The notes beneath the pieces are model-generated. The model was given only the letters and a program-made list of their open reading frames with translations. It did no database searches and had not been told where the DNA came from. A program made the translations under genes and the position numbers. From assembly GCF_006094435.1 (NCBI RefSeq), contig NZ_CP034783.1, positions 4,367,001-4,431,000 of the forward strand: a stretch of DNA of 64,000 nt, written 5' to 3'. The DNA is from Pseudomonas sp. MPC6. Its GTDB lineage: Bacteria > Pseudomonadota > Gammaproteobacteria > Pseudomonadales > Pseudomonadaceae. Below are positions 36,497 through 45,504 of this stretch, one piece after another. The number at the start of each line of letters is the position of its first letter. Position 1 is the stretch's first letter.

Positions 36497-37324
36497 ATGG
36501 TGCTCATGAACCCTCGAAACCGCCTGACGCCATCGCCCCTGACCGAACCGGTCCGCCGTGTCGAGGCCGGGCCCTGGACGATCGAATTGTTGCCCGGCTC
36601 CGCCTACGCTGCCCGATATATCGCGACCCATGCGGCGATCGGCTTTGCCTTCGACAGCCAGCAAGGCCTGCACGCCATCGGCAGCGACCGAGTGCTGCCG
36701 TTCGTGGCCACACCGAACGGCCTGGCGTTTGTCCCTGCCGGGTGTGACGTGTTGTCCGAGTCGGCCGAAGGCGGTGAATACCTGCGGGTGGTGCGCGCTG
36801 ACGGTCTGGTGTTGAGCGGGGAGCGGGCTTTCAACAATCGCATCGATCCGCAGGCCATCTGCCTTGCGCGGCAAATGCGCAACGCACTGTTGCACGCCTC
36901 GATGGATGACGATTGGGAAGCCTGGGCGCTCGCCTTGGCGGAACGGGCCATGGCGCAGCAAGCGTTGCCGGCGCCGCCCCAAGGCTCCATCACCGCCAGC
37001 CGCATGCGCCTGCTCGATGAATTCATTGACGCGGGGTTTGACGGTGCGCTGAGCGTGCAGGCAATGGCCGGACTGTTTGAATTGTCCGAAGGATTTTTCA
37101 TGCGGGCCTTCAAGCACGCCACGGGCAAAAGCCCGCACAGTTACCTGATCGACCGCCGACTGGCCAAGGCCCGCGCCCTGCTGCGCGATTCGACAGCCAG
37201 CCTGTCCGAGATTGCCCTCACCTGCGGTTTCAACTCCCAGGCGCACATGGCGACAGCGTTCAAACAGCGGCTGGGTGTCAGCCCGGCGCAATTACGAAAA
37301 GGTTCGAGGCCCGTACAGGGCTGA
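36497..37324 (+). CDS. AraC-family transcriptional regulator
   Basis: A 275-residue regulator with the AraC double helix-turn-helix in the last ~100 residues (LSVQAMAGLFELSEGFFMRAFKHATGKSPHSYL given only in part: SVQAMAGLFELSEGF; then LSEIALTCGFNSQAHMATAF). The N-terminal domain has no recognised ligand motif. ATG 36497 or 36506 can start it; neither has a strong ribosome-binding site. It is divergent from the dehydratase gene and most likely controls it. Confidence 0.82.
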   Translation: MVLMNPRNRLTPSPLTEPVRRVEAGPWTIELLPGSAYAARYIATHAAIGFAFDSQQGLHAIGSDRVLPFVATPNGLAFVPAGCDVLSESAEGGEYLRVVRADGLVLSGERAFNNRIDPQAICLARQMRNALLHASMDDDWEAWALALAERAMAQQALPAPPQGSITASRMRLLDEFIDAGFDGALSVQAMAGLFELSEGFFMRAFKHATGKSPHSYLIDRRLAKARALLRDSTASLSEIALTCGFNSQAHMATAFKQRLGVSPAQLRKGSRPVQG

Positions 37325-37417
37325 GTTATCAGAGAGCAAGATAGTCATTGGCGCGGTCAGGCCAGGCAGATAACGCCTCGACCCCGGCGCTGGCCAGACC
37401 GTGTCGCTGGATCATAA

Positions 37418-37858
37418 CTAATGGCCGCGAATATACCGTTCAAGTTGCGATATCAAGTCAGCTTGTTCTGCGACAGCTGACTTGACCAGATCACCTATCG
37501 ATAGCAACCCAATCAGCTTTTCGTTTTCCACAACGGGCAGATGACGAAGATGGCTATCGGTCATAATCCCCATGCAAACTTCAATACTCTGAAGAGCATC
37601 CACCGTTATCACTGGCGAACTCATAATTTCCCTAACGGGTGTCCCCACCGATGAGCGCCCTTCCAGTACCATCTTTCGCGCGTAATCCCGTTCACTGATC
37701 ACACCGATTACAACGCCGTTATCTACGACAGGTAGCGCACCAACGTTGCATTCAGCCATGGTCCTGACCGCCTCCAGAACCATCTGATCCGGTGCAATGG
37801 TATGAACGTCGTGGTGATAGTCGGGTTTTAAACGAAGCAGCTGCGCAACCGTCTTCAT
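37418..37858 (-). CDS. Two-CBS-domain protein
   Basis: A 146-residue cytoplasmic protein made of two CBS domains (about 10-65 and 75-130). HTIAPDQMVLEAVRTMAECNVGALPVVD and IMTDSHLRHLPVVENEKLIGLLSIGDLVKS are the core pieces (shown in short form). Stand-alone CBS pairs bind adenine nucleotides and often act as energy or stress sensors. It lies by itself between two AraC genes; an AGAGAG precedes the ATG. No partner is evident. Confidence 0.88.
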   Translation of the reverse strand: MKTVAQLLRLKPDYHHDVHTIAPDQMVLEAVRTMAECNVGALPVVDNGVVIGVISERDYARKMVLEGRSSVGTPVREIMSSPVITVDALQSIEVCMGIMTDSHLRHLPVVENEKLIGLLSIGDLVKSAVAEQADLISQLERYIRGH

Positions 37859-38028
37859 AATGATTCTCTCTTGTTTTTGTTTAATACAACGCCCGCCACC
37901 GGGCGCTTAAATCGAAAAAACAGAAAAACAGAAAACTCGCCAAACTAAAAACAGACAACAACAATCTATTTAAATAACGAATCAACACATTTAAAAGAGT
38001 AAGCCGCGCACACGACACTCACTTGAAA

Positions 38029-39036
38029 TCAATGCTTCCGACTCCGCTCAACCGTCTTCGACGGCACTTCTAAAAATAATTTTTTGTAATCGGATGAAAA
38101 GCGTCCCAGGTGATTAAATCCCCAGCGCATTGCCACCGCAGTAATATTTTCGTTGGGGCCGCCTTCCAGCAACGCCTGCCTTACAGCCTCAAGCCGAAAA
38201 CGCTTCAAATACAAAGTTGGCGTAAGGCCAAAGTATTTCTTGAAGTCATCATGGAGTTTGAAGCGCGACACGCCGACCGCCCGGCCCAATTCGTCCAAAT
38301 CGACCTCATCGCTGGCATGCTCATGTATGAACTGTTTGGCTTTCAACAAATATTCAGGGCACCGACCTTGCGAAAGGCCAGCCAATTCGTTCGAGTAATT
38401 ATTGGGTTGTGACAATATAAAACCCTTGATCAGCGCTTTTTCAATATCGCGAGCCATGGAAATATGAGCAAAAAAGTTACGCGCTTGATCCATCTCCATC
38501 AGCAGGTATTTGACCAGCCGCCACCAGGCTGCGGGCGCGCCCTCACTTGCACCTATTCTGGTTTCGAAGACAATCGGTTGTTGCGTAGGACGCTGCAGCA
38601 GTTCTTCCAACACCTGACGCATCGCTGCACATTTGATTGCAACCTGGATTTTTCGACAATTACCGGTAATGGACAGTTCTTGTTGATCGTACGGCGATAC
38701 GATCAATCCGTTATCGCTATCGGACATCAGCAAGCCACTTGATTTTCGCAGTTCCTGTTCGCCACTGATGGGCAGGCTGATGCTATAGCTGTTGAGTACC
38801 GACGCATCGATATCGATAGTGACATCGGTACCATATTCGATATACCCAAGCACCGTGGACATCGACTTCAAGACATTTGCGGCATGTTGAAAGTGCACAC
38901 GTTGTGGGTACGAAGCCTTGAGCTCGTGGGGACCGCAAATGTTCGCCATCCAGGCCTGCGCACTCTGCAGGTCATGACGCACGGCATGGATGTCTTGGAA
39001 TTCAACATCGGTCCCCGCATGAGTTTGCAGATTCAT
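38029..39036 (-). CDS. antR: AraC/XylS-type activator of the anthranilate dioxygenase operon
   Basis: A 335-residue AraC/XylS protein with an AraC-binding-like N-terminal domain and a C-terminal double helix-turn-helix (LDELGRAVGVSRFKLHDDF, then ITAVAMRWGFNHLGRFSSDY). GHLGRF-type wording in the second helix is typical of the AntR/BenR/XylS group. It is divergent from antABC across 231 bases. In Pseudomonas, AntR activates antABC in response to anthranilate. A half-site TGCA-N6-GGATA lies upstream on its own strand. Confidence 0.82.
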   Translation of the reverse strand: MNLQTHAGTDVEFQDIHAVRHDLQSAQAWMANICGPHELKASYPQRVHFQHAANVLKSMSTVLGYIEYGTDVTIDIDASVLNSYSISLPISGEQELRKSSGLLMSDSDNGLIVSPYDQQELSITGNCRKIQVAIKCAAMRQVLEELLQRPTQQPIVFETRIGASEGAPAAWWRLVKYLLMEMDQARNFFAHISMARDIEKALIKGFILSQPNNYSNELAGLSQGRCPEYLLKAKQFIHEHASDEVDLDELGRAVGVSRFKLHDDFKKYFGLTPTLYLKRFRLEAVRQALLEGGPNENITAVAMRWGFNHLGRFSSDYKKLFLEVPSKTVERSRKH

Positions 39037-39095
39037 CGCAGCACCACAATGGTTACGGATTGGCTACAACCGTACTGCCCGGGCCTCGGAATCGC

Positions 39096-39110
39096 TATCC
39101 GCATAATGCA
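39096..39110 (-). promoter_or_regulatory. XylS-type half-site upstream of antR
   Basis: The minus strand reads TGCA-TTATGC-GGATA, a full match to the TGCA-N6-GGNTA half-site recognised by XylS and relatives. It is 60 bases before the antR ATG and points towards it. No partner half-site at 20-22 bases was found. Confidence 0.5.
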
Positions 39111-39176
39111 AAAATGATCAAGAAAACGCACAAAAGCACCTCGTCGCAAGCCCTCGGGAAAAGCACGCCCCGCCCT

Positions 39177-39216
39177 CCTCGGAAACGGATAGATATCGCC
39201 TCGAATCCGGATAGAT
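39177..39216 (+). promoter_or_regulatory. Direct-repeat operator of antABC
   Basis: CCTC-N6-GGATAGAT occurs at 39177-39194 and again at 39199-39216, exactly 22 bases apart. The layout follows the XylS/AntR pattern of two half-sites on one DNA face; the TGCA part is changed to CCTC. The second copy ends 51 bases before the antA ATG. Confidence 0.7.
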
Positions 39217-39267
39217 GCCCCCAGCGGAAAAGCTTTCAATCGGGTTGAGCCTAACACTACAAAAAGG

Positions 39268-40662
39268 GTGTACCTGATGAACAGCGCTAAAAGCATTACT
39301 CAGTGGCAGGACTATATTCAAGGTTGCCTTGATTTCCGGCCGACTGAAGGTATTTACCGCGTCGCCCGCGACATGTTCACCGAGCCGGAATTGTTCGACC
39401 TGGAGATGGAACTGATCTTCGAGAAGAACTGGATCTACGCCTGCCACGAGAGTGAAATCGCCAATCCCAATGACTTTCTGACCATACGTGCCGGTCGTCA
39501 GCCGATGATCATCACCCGCGATGGCAATAACCAACTCCATGCGCTGATCAATGCGTGCCAGCACCGTGGCGCGACCCTGACCCGCGTCAGCAAAGGCAAT
39601 CAGTCGACCTTCACGTGTCCGTTCCACGCCTGGTGCTACAAAAGTGATGGCCGCCTGGTCAAGGTCAAGGCCCCGGGCGAATATCCGGAAGGCTTCGACA
39701 AGGCAACCCGCGGCCTGAAGAAAGCCCGGATCGACAGCTACAAAGGCTTCGTGTTCATTAGCCTGGACGTCAATGGCAGCGATTCGCTGGAAGACTACCT
39801 TGGCGATGCCAAAGTGTTCTTCGACATGATGGTCGCGCAGTCCCCTACAGGCGAGTTGGAAATACTGCCCGGCAAATCGACCTACAGCTACGACGGTAAC
39901 TGGAAGCTGCAGCACGAAAACGGTCTGGACGGTTATCACGTCAGCACCGTGCACTACAACTATGTCTCCACGGTGCAACATCGCCAGCAAGTCAATACTG
40001 CCAATGGCGGCGTCTCCGACACACTGGACTACAGCAAACTGGGCGCGGGCGATGCAGAAACCGACGACGGCTGGTTCTCCTTCAAGAATGGCCACAGCCT
40101 CTTGTTCAGCGACATGCCTAATCCATCGGTGCGCGCCGGTTATGCCACCGTCATGCCGCGTCTGATTGAGGAATACGGCCAGCAGCGGGCCGAGTGGATG
40201 ATGCACCGACTGCGCAACCTCAACATTTATCCAAGCCTGTTCTTCATGGATCAGATCAGCTCGCAGCTGCGTATCGTGCGCCCGGTGGCCTGGAACAAGA
40301 CGGAGATCACCAGCCAGTGCATCGGCGTCAAGGGTGAATCCGACGCCGACCGGGAAAACCGGATTCGCCAGTTCGAGGACTTCTTCAATGTTTCAGGCAT
40401 GGGAACCCCGGACGACCTGGTGGAGTTTCGCGAAGCCCAGCGTGGATTCCAGGCGCGCCTCGAGCGCTGGAACGAAGTGTCTCGCGGCAGTGAAAAATGG
40501 GTCGAAGGTCCCACACCTAACAGCGAAGTTCTGGGTATCAACCCGGTACTGACCGGCACCGAGTTCACCCATGAAGGGCTTTACATCAATCAGCACGGAT
40601 CCTGGCAGCGCTTCCTTTTGCAAGGCCTGGAACAAAAAGCCCTGAAGTTGAAGGAGATGTGA
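39268..40662 (+). CDS. antA: Anthranilate 1,2-dioxygenase, large (alpha) subunit
   Basis: A 464-residue Rieske oxygenase alpha subunit. The Rieske ligands are C94, H96, C114 and H117; the mononuclear-iron His are H221 and H226 in DGYHVSTVHYNYVST. The wording follows Acinetobacter AntA closely (FTEPELFDLEMELIFEK, KLGAGDAETDDGWFSFKNG, FHPW-free HAWCYKSDGRLVKVKAP). With AntB and AntC it converts anthranilate, O2 and NADH to catechol, CO2 and ammonia. It starts the antABC operon, just after a double AraC-type operator. A benzoate or 2-halobenzoate oxygenase is much less likely. Confidence 0.93.
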   Translation: MYLMNSAKSITQWQDYIQGCLDFRPTEGIYRVARDMFTEPELFDLEMELIFEKNWIYACHESEIANPNDFLTIRAGRQPMIITRDGNNQLHALINACQHRGATLTRVSKGNQSTFTCPFHAWCYKSDGRLVKVKAPGEYPEGFDKATRGLKKARIDSYKGFVFISLDVNGSDSLEDYLGDAKVFFDMMVAQSPTGELEILPGKSTYSYDGNWKLQHENGLDGYHVSTVHYNYVSTVQHRQQVNTANGGVSDTLDYSKLGAGDAETDDGWFSFKNGHSLLFSDMPNPSVRAGYATVMPRLIEEYGQQRAEWMMHRLRNLNIYPSLFFMDQISSQLRIVRPVAWNKTEITSQCIGVKGESDADRENRIRQFEDFFNVSGMGTPDDLVEFREAQRGFQARLERWNEVSRGSEKWVEGPTPNSEVLGINPVLTGTEFTHEGLYINQHGSWQRFLLQGLEQKALKLKEM

Positions 40663-40663
40663 A

Positions 40664-41152
40664 ATGAGCGCACTACAGTATTCCATCGAACAATTTCTCT
40701 ACCGCAAAGCCGAGCTGTGTGACCAACAGAACTGGGACGCCTATCTCGCCCTGTTTGATGAGCAGAGTGAATTCCACCTGCCGCAATGGGAGTCAGAGCA
40801 TGTGTACACCACCGACCCCAAGCGCGGCATGTCGCTGATTTACTACTCGAACCGCTCCGGCCTGGAAGATCGCGTGTTTCGTTTGCGCACCGGTAAGTCG
40901 GCGGCTTCAACGCCGATGCCGCGCACCTTGCATCAAATCAGCAATGTGCGCATCAACGAGTTCGATAACGGGCTGCTTGAAGTCAAGGCAGCCTGGGTCA
41001 CGCTCTTCACACGACAAGGGTTGTCCGAGCAGTTCTACGGCCATGTGACCTACCACCTCAAACCCGTCGCGGACAGCTGGAAGATCACTCGCAAGCACAT
41101 CGTATTGCTCAACGACACCATCAACTCAGTGCTTGATTTCTATCACCTGTGA
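40664..41152 (+). CDS. antB: Anthranilate 1,2-dioxygenase, small (beta) subunit
   Basis: A 162-residue ring-hydroxylating dioxygenase beta subunit. FLYRKAELCDQQNWDAYLALFDEQSEFHLPQWES (shown here as its ends FLYRKAEL and FHLPQWES) and the C-terminal INSVLDFYHL are family marks. It is structural, forming alpha3beta3 with AntA. Its ATG comes one base after the antA stop. Confidence 0.93.
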   Translation: MSALQYSIEQFLYRKAELCDQQNWDAYLALFDEQSEFHLPQWESEHVYTTDPKRGMSLIYYSNRSGLEDRVFRLRTGKSAASTPMPRTLHQISNVRINEFDNGLLEVKAAWVTLFTRQGLSEQFYGHVTYHLKPVADSWKITRKHIVLLNDTINSVLDFYHL

Positions 41153-41170
41153 GCTGAGGAGCACGCTGTC

Positions 41171-42202
41171 ATGAATCATAAAGTCGCTTTCAGCTTCGCC
41201 GACGGCAAGACCTCGTTCTTCGAGGTCAAGCCAAACGAGTTGCTGCTCGACGCCGCGCTACGCAATGGCGTAAACATCCCCCTGGACTGTCGCGAAGGTG
41301 TTTGCGGGACCTGCCAGGGGCGCTGCGAATCAGGCCAATACACTCAAGATTACGTCGATGACGAGGCCCTGTCTGAACAGGATCTGGCGCAACGCAAGAT
41401 ACTCTCGTGCCAGACCCGCGTGCAGTCGGATGCCTCGTTCTATTTCGACTTCGATTCGAGCTTGTGCAACGCGGGGGCCACCCGGTTATTGCAAGCGGTG
41501 ATTACCGGTGTCGAGCAGGTTTCGGCCACCACGGCGATCCTGCATCTGGATGCTTGCGCCCACCCCCTGCAACTGGACTTTCTTCCAGGGCAATACGCTC
41601 GACTGCATGTACCCGGCACCGATGAGTGGCGCTCCTACTCATTTGCCAACCGACCCAACCCCGATAACCAGCTTCAGTTTCTCATCAGGCTGTTGCCTGA
41701 TGGCGTGATGAGCAACTTCATCCGTGAGCATTGCCGCCCCGGAGAAGTGCTCGAGTTCGAAGCGCCTTTGGGTAGCTTTTATCTACGTCAAGTCAACAGG
41801 CCTCTCGTCCTGGTCGCAGGGGGTACCGGCCTGTCGGCCTTCCTCGGAATGCTAGACACCATCGCCGAAACAGGTGGTTGCGGTCACCCGATCCAACTGT
41901 TCTATGGCGTCACGCAGGATAATGACCTCTGCGAAACTCAACGCCTGGCTGATTATCGCGATCGCATCGCGAACTTTGATTATCACTTGGTGGTGTCGAA
42001 ACCATCGGAAAACTGGACAGGAAAAACCGGCTGGATTCCAGATCACTTCGACCGCCAGTCGTTCGAAGCCAATCCATTCGACATCTACCTGTGCGGTCCC
42101 CCGCCGATGGTCGATGCGATTAAAACCTGGTTCAGCGACCAGAAGATCGAGCGGTTCCAGATGTATTACGAGAAATTCATCGAAAGCAATTCCAAGCATT
42201 GA
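41171..42202 (+). CDS. antC: Anthranilate 1,2-dioxygenase reductase
   Basis: A 343-residue reductase with an N-terminal plant-type [2Fe-2S] domain (C40, C45, C48 and C80), a FAD domain with RSYSFAN near residue 157, and an NAD domain with GGTGLSAFLGM near 218 and CGPPPMV near 313. It delivers electrons from NADH to the AntAB oxygenase. An AGCTGAGGAG stretch precedes the ATG. A clear intrinsic terminator follows, ending the antABC transcript. Confidence 0.93.
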   Translation: MNHKVAFSFADGKTSFFEVKPNELLLDAALRNGVNIPLDCREGVCGTCQGRCESGQYTQDYVDDEALSEQDLAQRKILSCQTRVQSDASFYFDFDSSLCNAGATRLLQAVITGVEQVSATTAILHLDACAHPLQLDFLPGQYARLHVPGTDEWRSYSFANRPNPDNQLQFLIRLLPDGVMSNFIREHCRPGEVLEFEAPLGSFYLRQVNRPLVLVAGGTGLSAFLGMLDTIAETGGCGHPIQLFYGVTQDNDLCETQRLADYRDRIANFDYHLVVSKPSENWTGKTGWIPDHFDRQSFEANPFDIYLCGPPPMVDAIKTWFSDQKIERFQMYYEKFIESNSKH

Positions 42203-42211
42203 GAGTGCATG

Positions 42212-42251
42212 AGGAATATCTGGTGCAAATCAGATATTCCTGTGCTTTTTT
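42212..42251 (+). terminator. Intrinsic terminator of antABC
   Basis: An 11-bp perfect stem (42212-42222 with 42231-42241) around an 8-base loop is followed by TTTTTT at 42245-42251. It lies 10 bases after the antC stop. Confidence 0.9.
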
Positions 42252-42295
42252 CTTTGTCCGCCGCTGCTGCCGATCAATATTCCGCCGTCGAACGC

Positions 42296-43843
42296 TCAAC
42301 GATCGAAACGATCTGCCAGGAGCCGTAGCGCTTTGGCCTGAGCTAGCAGATCCTCACCAATCCGCTGACCGTCCAATGCCTTGTCAACGCTTTGCGTCGA
42401 CAGCTCGGCCACTTGCATAACCTGTTGCGACAAGCTCTCGACCACTTGGGATTGTTGCTCCATGGCGGATGCGATCTGCATGCTCATGCCAGATATCTGG
42501 GTCAGTGAAAAACTCACTCCAACCAAATTGCCTTGGACTGATTCCACCTCACACGTACTGTTTCGCGCGAACTCCCGCCCCTCCTTGGTCAGTTGTACGG
42601 TACGTTCGGTGGCATTACGCAGTTGCAATAACAGCGGTTGGATCTGCTGTGTTGCTTCCTGCGTCCGGGTTGCCAGTTGCCGTACCTCGTCGGCAACGAC
42701 ACTGAACCCCCTGCCCGCTTCGCCGGCGCGAGCTGCTTCAATAGCCGCGTTCAGAGCCAGTAGATTAGTTTGTCCGGCAATCGAACTGATGATGTTGGTA
42801 ATAGCGCCAATGGACTCGGTGGAGCTGGCCAGTTGTTGGACCGCCAGTGCAATATCCCCGACCGATGTGCTGAGCTGCTGCATCGCATCAAGGCTCTTGC
42901 CTGACAATTGTTCGCCATGATTGGCAAGTCGGGCAGCTTCCTGAGTGGCCAGATGGGTGGCCTGGACGTTACCGGCAACTTCCTGAATGGTGGCGCTCAA
43001 TTCGCTGAGGGCGGTCACCGACAAGTCGGTTTCATCCCGTTGACGTTCGAGGCGCAGGGTTTCGCCCTGGATCAACCGGGCAAGCTCGACCACCTGCTGT
43101 TCTACGACGCCCCCGGTCGTCCCTATTCGTGATAATGCGCTTTGCAAACGACGTTCTTCGGCAACCAGGGCCATTTCCATCAACCCTGCAACACCCGGCG
43201 CGCTGCTGTAAATTTTCGCGGTCAAGCGATCGGTAAACGCTTTGGGATGCGCCACAAAAACCTGCTTGACGGCTCGGGTCTGCCGCCAATCCTGAATACC
43301 CGCCATAACGAGCGATCCAGCAACAATAAAAGCGCTCTGGGCCATATGGGAGTTCAGTTGCCAAAGGCCTGCCGACAACAGTAATCCGAGCGGCAGGCTC
43401 GGTAATGCAACGCCCACCAGTCGATGAATTTGACAGCTCCACTGCAGAACGCCGCCTCCAGATTTCAATCGCGAGTAGAGCTTTTCTGCACGCGCACATT
43501 GCGCTTGCGAGGGTGAGCTATAGACAGCTCCATATGCCTGAACTCCATCTTCGCCGAACACTGGTTTTATGTAGGCGTTCAACCAGTACGTTGAACCGTC
43601 CTTGCGCCTGTTCTTCAAAAGTCCCATCCAGGGTTTTCTCTGTTGCAGCGCGTTCCACAGGCTACTGAAGATATGTGCAGGCATATCAGGGTGCTTCAGA
43701 AGACTGCTTGACTGTTGCAACAGCTCCTTACTCGTATACCCGCTAAGTTTGATAAACGCTTCGCTACTGTGCGTAATGCGCCCCTGCAGGTCGGTACGAC
43801 ATATCAAAACGACATTGTCAGAAGAAGTAGGAGATGCAGGCAT
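42296..43843 (-). CDS. PAS-domain methyl-accepting chemoreceptor (Aer-like)
   Basis: A 515-residue chemoreceptor. An N-terminal PAS domain (about 10-110; [39 protein letters not shown] in part) senses cytoplasmically, two hydrophobic segments (about 145-185) anchor it, and the C-terminal half is a signalling domain with the hairpin tip [16 protein letters not shown] [18 protein letters not shown]. There is no periplasmic sensor loop, the Aer topology. It lies between antC and the indole-operon channel, so it may steer cells to indole or anthranilate by sensing redox state or a metabolite. It starts right after the indole-operon terminator. Confidence 0.88.
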   Translation of the reverse strand: MPASPTSSDNVVLICRTDLQGRITHSSEAFIKLSGYTSKELLQQSSSLLKHPDMPAHIFSSLWNALQQRKPWMGLLKNRRKDGSTYWLNAYIKPVFGEDGVQAYGAVYSSPSQAQCARAEKLYSRLKSGGGVLQWSCQIHRLVGVALPSLPLGLLLSAGLWQLNSHMAQSAFIVAGSLVMAGIQDWRQTRAVKQVFVAHPKAFTDRLTAKIYSSAPGVAGLMEMALVAEERRLQSALSRIGTTGGVVEQQVVELARLIQGETLRLERQRDETDLSVTALSELSATIQEVAGNVQATHLATQEAARLANHGEQLSGKSLDAMQQLSTSVGDIALAVQQLASSTESIGAITNIISSIAGQTNLLALNAAIEAARAGEAGRGFSVVADEVRQLATRTQEATQQIQPLLLQLRNATERTVQLTKEGREFARNSTCEVESVQGNLVGVSFSLTQISGMSMQIASAMEQQSQVVESLSQQVMQVAELSTQSVDKALDGQRIGEDLLAQAKALRLLADRFDR

Positions 43844-43851
43844 GGCTGAAG

Positions 43852-43894
43852 GTCCCAAAAAAAAAGAAAAAAAAGCCCGCCCCTAGGGGCAGGC
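43852..43894 (-). terminator. Intrinsic terminator of the indole operon, in the chemoreceptor leader
   Basis: On the minus strand GCCTGCCCC-TA-GGGGCGGGC (43894-43875) is followed by TTTTTTTT and more T (43874-43853). It ends the channel-protein transcript. Its T-run stops only about 10 bases before the chemoreceptor ATG at 43843, so read-through or attenuation would control that gene unless it has a promoter inside the channel gene. Confidence 0.9.
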
Positions 43895-43942
43895 AGAAGA
43901 CCAAAGTAATCGATGCTATGGAGCACAATAACCATGGCAGTC

Positions 43943-44890
43943 TTAAAAGTGATGGACATACCGCACTTGCACACGACTACCTTCAGGACGGTTCTCGACG
44001 TCCTGTTCGAAGTACGCATTCACAAACACATGATCTTCCTTGGAAAAGCTATACATCGCCCCAGGCCCGATTGCCCATACCTTTTCACGACGGCCGGAGA
44101 CCTCATGACCGTCAACTTTGGTATCGGTGATTTGCTTCAGCCAATAACCATTGATACCCAAACGCAGCTGCGGCGTCACCGCATACTCGGTAGCAAAGTT
44201 TGCGTGTAAAGCCTGGCCGGCTTGCATATCGTCGGCGCCACCAAACCCTGGGCCCGGATCATCGTTCTTGCCGTTGTACAGATAGTGAGCACGGACGGAT
44301 GCCGTCCATTTTGGAGTAAACCAATAAGTGGCCGCCCAATAGGGATCAAACGACCAAGCGTTGGCGCCCGGGTTGATGTCATGTTTGCTGTCGTATTTGC
44401 CCGTCGGCAGGTTCACCTGCAGTTCAATGCGGTGCGCGAAACGCGGTCCATCGGGCCCCATGATTGGATCAAACTGAATCATCGGGCCCAAAAGCAGATC
44501 GCCTACGCCACTTTGAGCCTTCAGCGCCGCGTTATTAAGTCCGTCATCAACATCCATGCTCGTTACAAAAGGCAGCACGGCATTCATGCCCAGCGTCGCG
44601 TTGCCCAAGCGAAGGTCGGAAAAATAGCTGATTTGTGTCACCGCGACCTGATAATCCAACTGCTGCCTGGGCAAGCCCAGGGACTTGCCATTTTGATCGC
44701 GAAAACGATTGGCACTGTAATTCTGGAAGTATTCCTGAAAGTACCACCCCGCTCCCGCTGGCGGCGCGCCATCGAGAAAAGTGGTCAAACCCAGATTGAC
44801 GACTGGCAGGTCATACGCCTGCGCGGTATCAATGCCAAAAAGGCCGGTGCCAAACACGCATACCGAAAGCAGCTTTCTTTTTATTGTCAT
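43943..44890 (-). CDS. Outer-membrane channel, phenol-degradation MetA/SphA family
   Basis: A 315-residue predicted beta-barrel of the SphA/phenol_MetA_deg family found with aromatic catabolic genes. It has a signal peptide (LSVCVFGTGLFGIDTAQA, cleavage about residue 24), alternating strands, and a C-terminal VRYVHHF ending in Phe as in outer-membrane proteins. ATG 44890 has GGAGAG upstream. It is the last gene of the indole operon, 46 bases after the flavin reductase, and would let indole or anthranilate through the outer membrane (inference). Confidence 0.82.
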   Translation of the reverse strand: MTIKRKLLSVCVFGTGLFGIDTAQAYDLPVVNLGLTTFLDGAPPAGAGWYFQEYFQNYSANRFRDQNGKSLGLPRQQLDYQVAVTQISYFSDLRLGNATLGMNAVLPFVTSMDVDDGLNNAALKAQSGVGDLLLGPMIQFDPIMGPDGPRFAHRIELQVNLPTGKYDSKHDINPGANAWSFDPYWAATYWFTPKWTASVRAHYLYNGKNDDPGPGFGGADDMQAGQALHANFATEYAVTPQLRLGINGYWLKQITDTKVDGHEVSGRREKVWAIGPGAMYSFSKEDHVFVNAYFEQDVENRPEGSRVQVRYVHHF

Positions 44891-44936
44891 GACGCTCTCC
44901 ACTTACAGCAAGGCTAAAGGCGTTCAAGCCCCTGAC

Positions 44937-45479
44937 TTATCGATTGACCCCGGGATGTTGCGCAGCCACTCGATACTGCCCGCCGTGAAACACCAGCGGC
45001 TCCCCTGCGCCGTGGCGGTAGTGTTCGATTTGTCCAAGGAATATCAAATGGTCACCGCCCTCATACTGAGTGACATTGCGGCAGACCAGTGTGGCAATCA
45101 CGCCATCAAGCAGAGGCACTCCGGACTCTCCGGCCTTGAAGGCCACACCCGAAAACTTGTCTGGCGCAGGTCGCGCAAAACGTCCGGAAATATCGTGCTG
45201 ATCTGCGCCCAGGACGTTGATCGCAAAATGCCCGCACGACAGGTAGTCCGGCAGACTCGGCGCGTTGCGGGCAATACTCCAAAGCACCAGTGGCGGATCG
45301 AGTGAAACCGACGAAAAGGAGTTGGCGGTCATGCCAACATTGCGTCCATCGTCGGTACGCGTGGTGATGACGGTCACGCCAGTGGCAAACTGCCCAAGCA
45401 GATTGCGCAACTCGCGCGGATCGCAGTCCTGCGCGTTGACAAGATCATGCTGGATGGATTCTGCGGTAAATGCATTCAT
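44937..45479 (-). CDS. iifD: Flavin reductase of the indole monooxygenase
   Basis: A 180-residue flavin reductase with RNLLGQFATGVTVITTR, GMTANSFSSVSLDPPLVLWS and the C-terminal LVFHGGQYRVA, all usual in StyB/HpaC relatives. ATG 45479 has CAGGAG upstream; a longer frame to 45653 has no such site. It supplies FADH2 to the StyA-like oxygenase encoded 25 bases upstream. The symbol follows the Acinetobacter iif operon as I remember it. Confidence 0.85.
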   Translation of the reverse strand: MNAFTAESIQHDLVNAQDCDPRELRNLLGQFATGVTVITTRTDDGRNVGMTANSFSSVSLDPPLVLWSIARNAPSLPDYLSCGHFAINVLGADQHDISGRFARPAPDKFSGVAFKAGESGVPLLDGVIATLVCRNVTQYEGGDHLIFLGQIEHYRHGAGEPLVFHGGQYRVAAQHPGVNR

Positions 45480-45504
45480 GATGAACTCCTGGCTCGATGG
45501 CGGC

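Noticed and set aside
36401..37291. N-terminal extension of the serine/threonine dehydratase frame
   Set aside because: It overlaps the AraC gene antisense, while ATG 36400 has a ribosome site and the family N-terminus.
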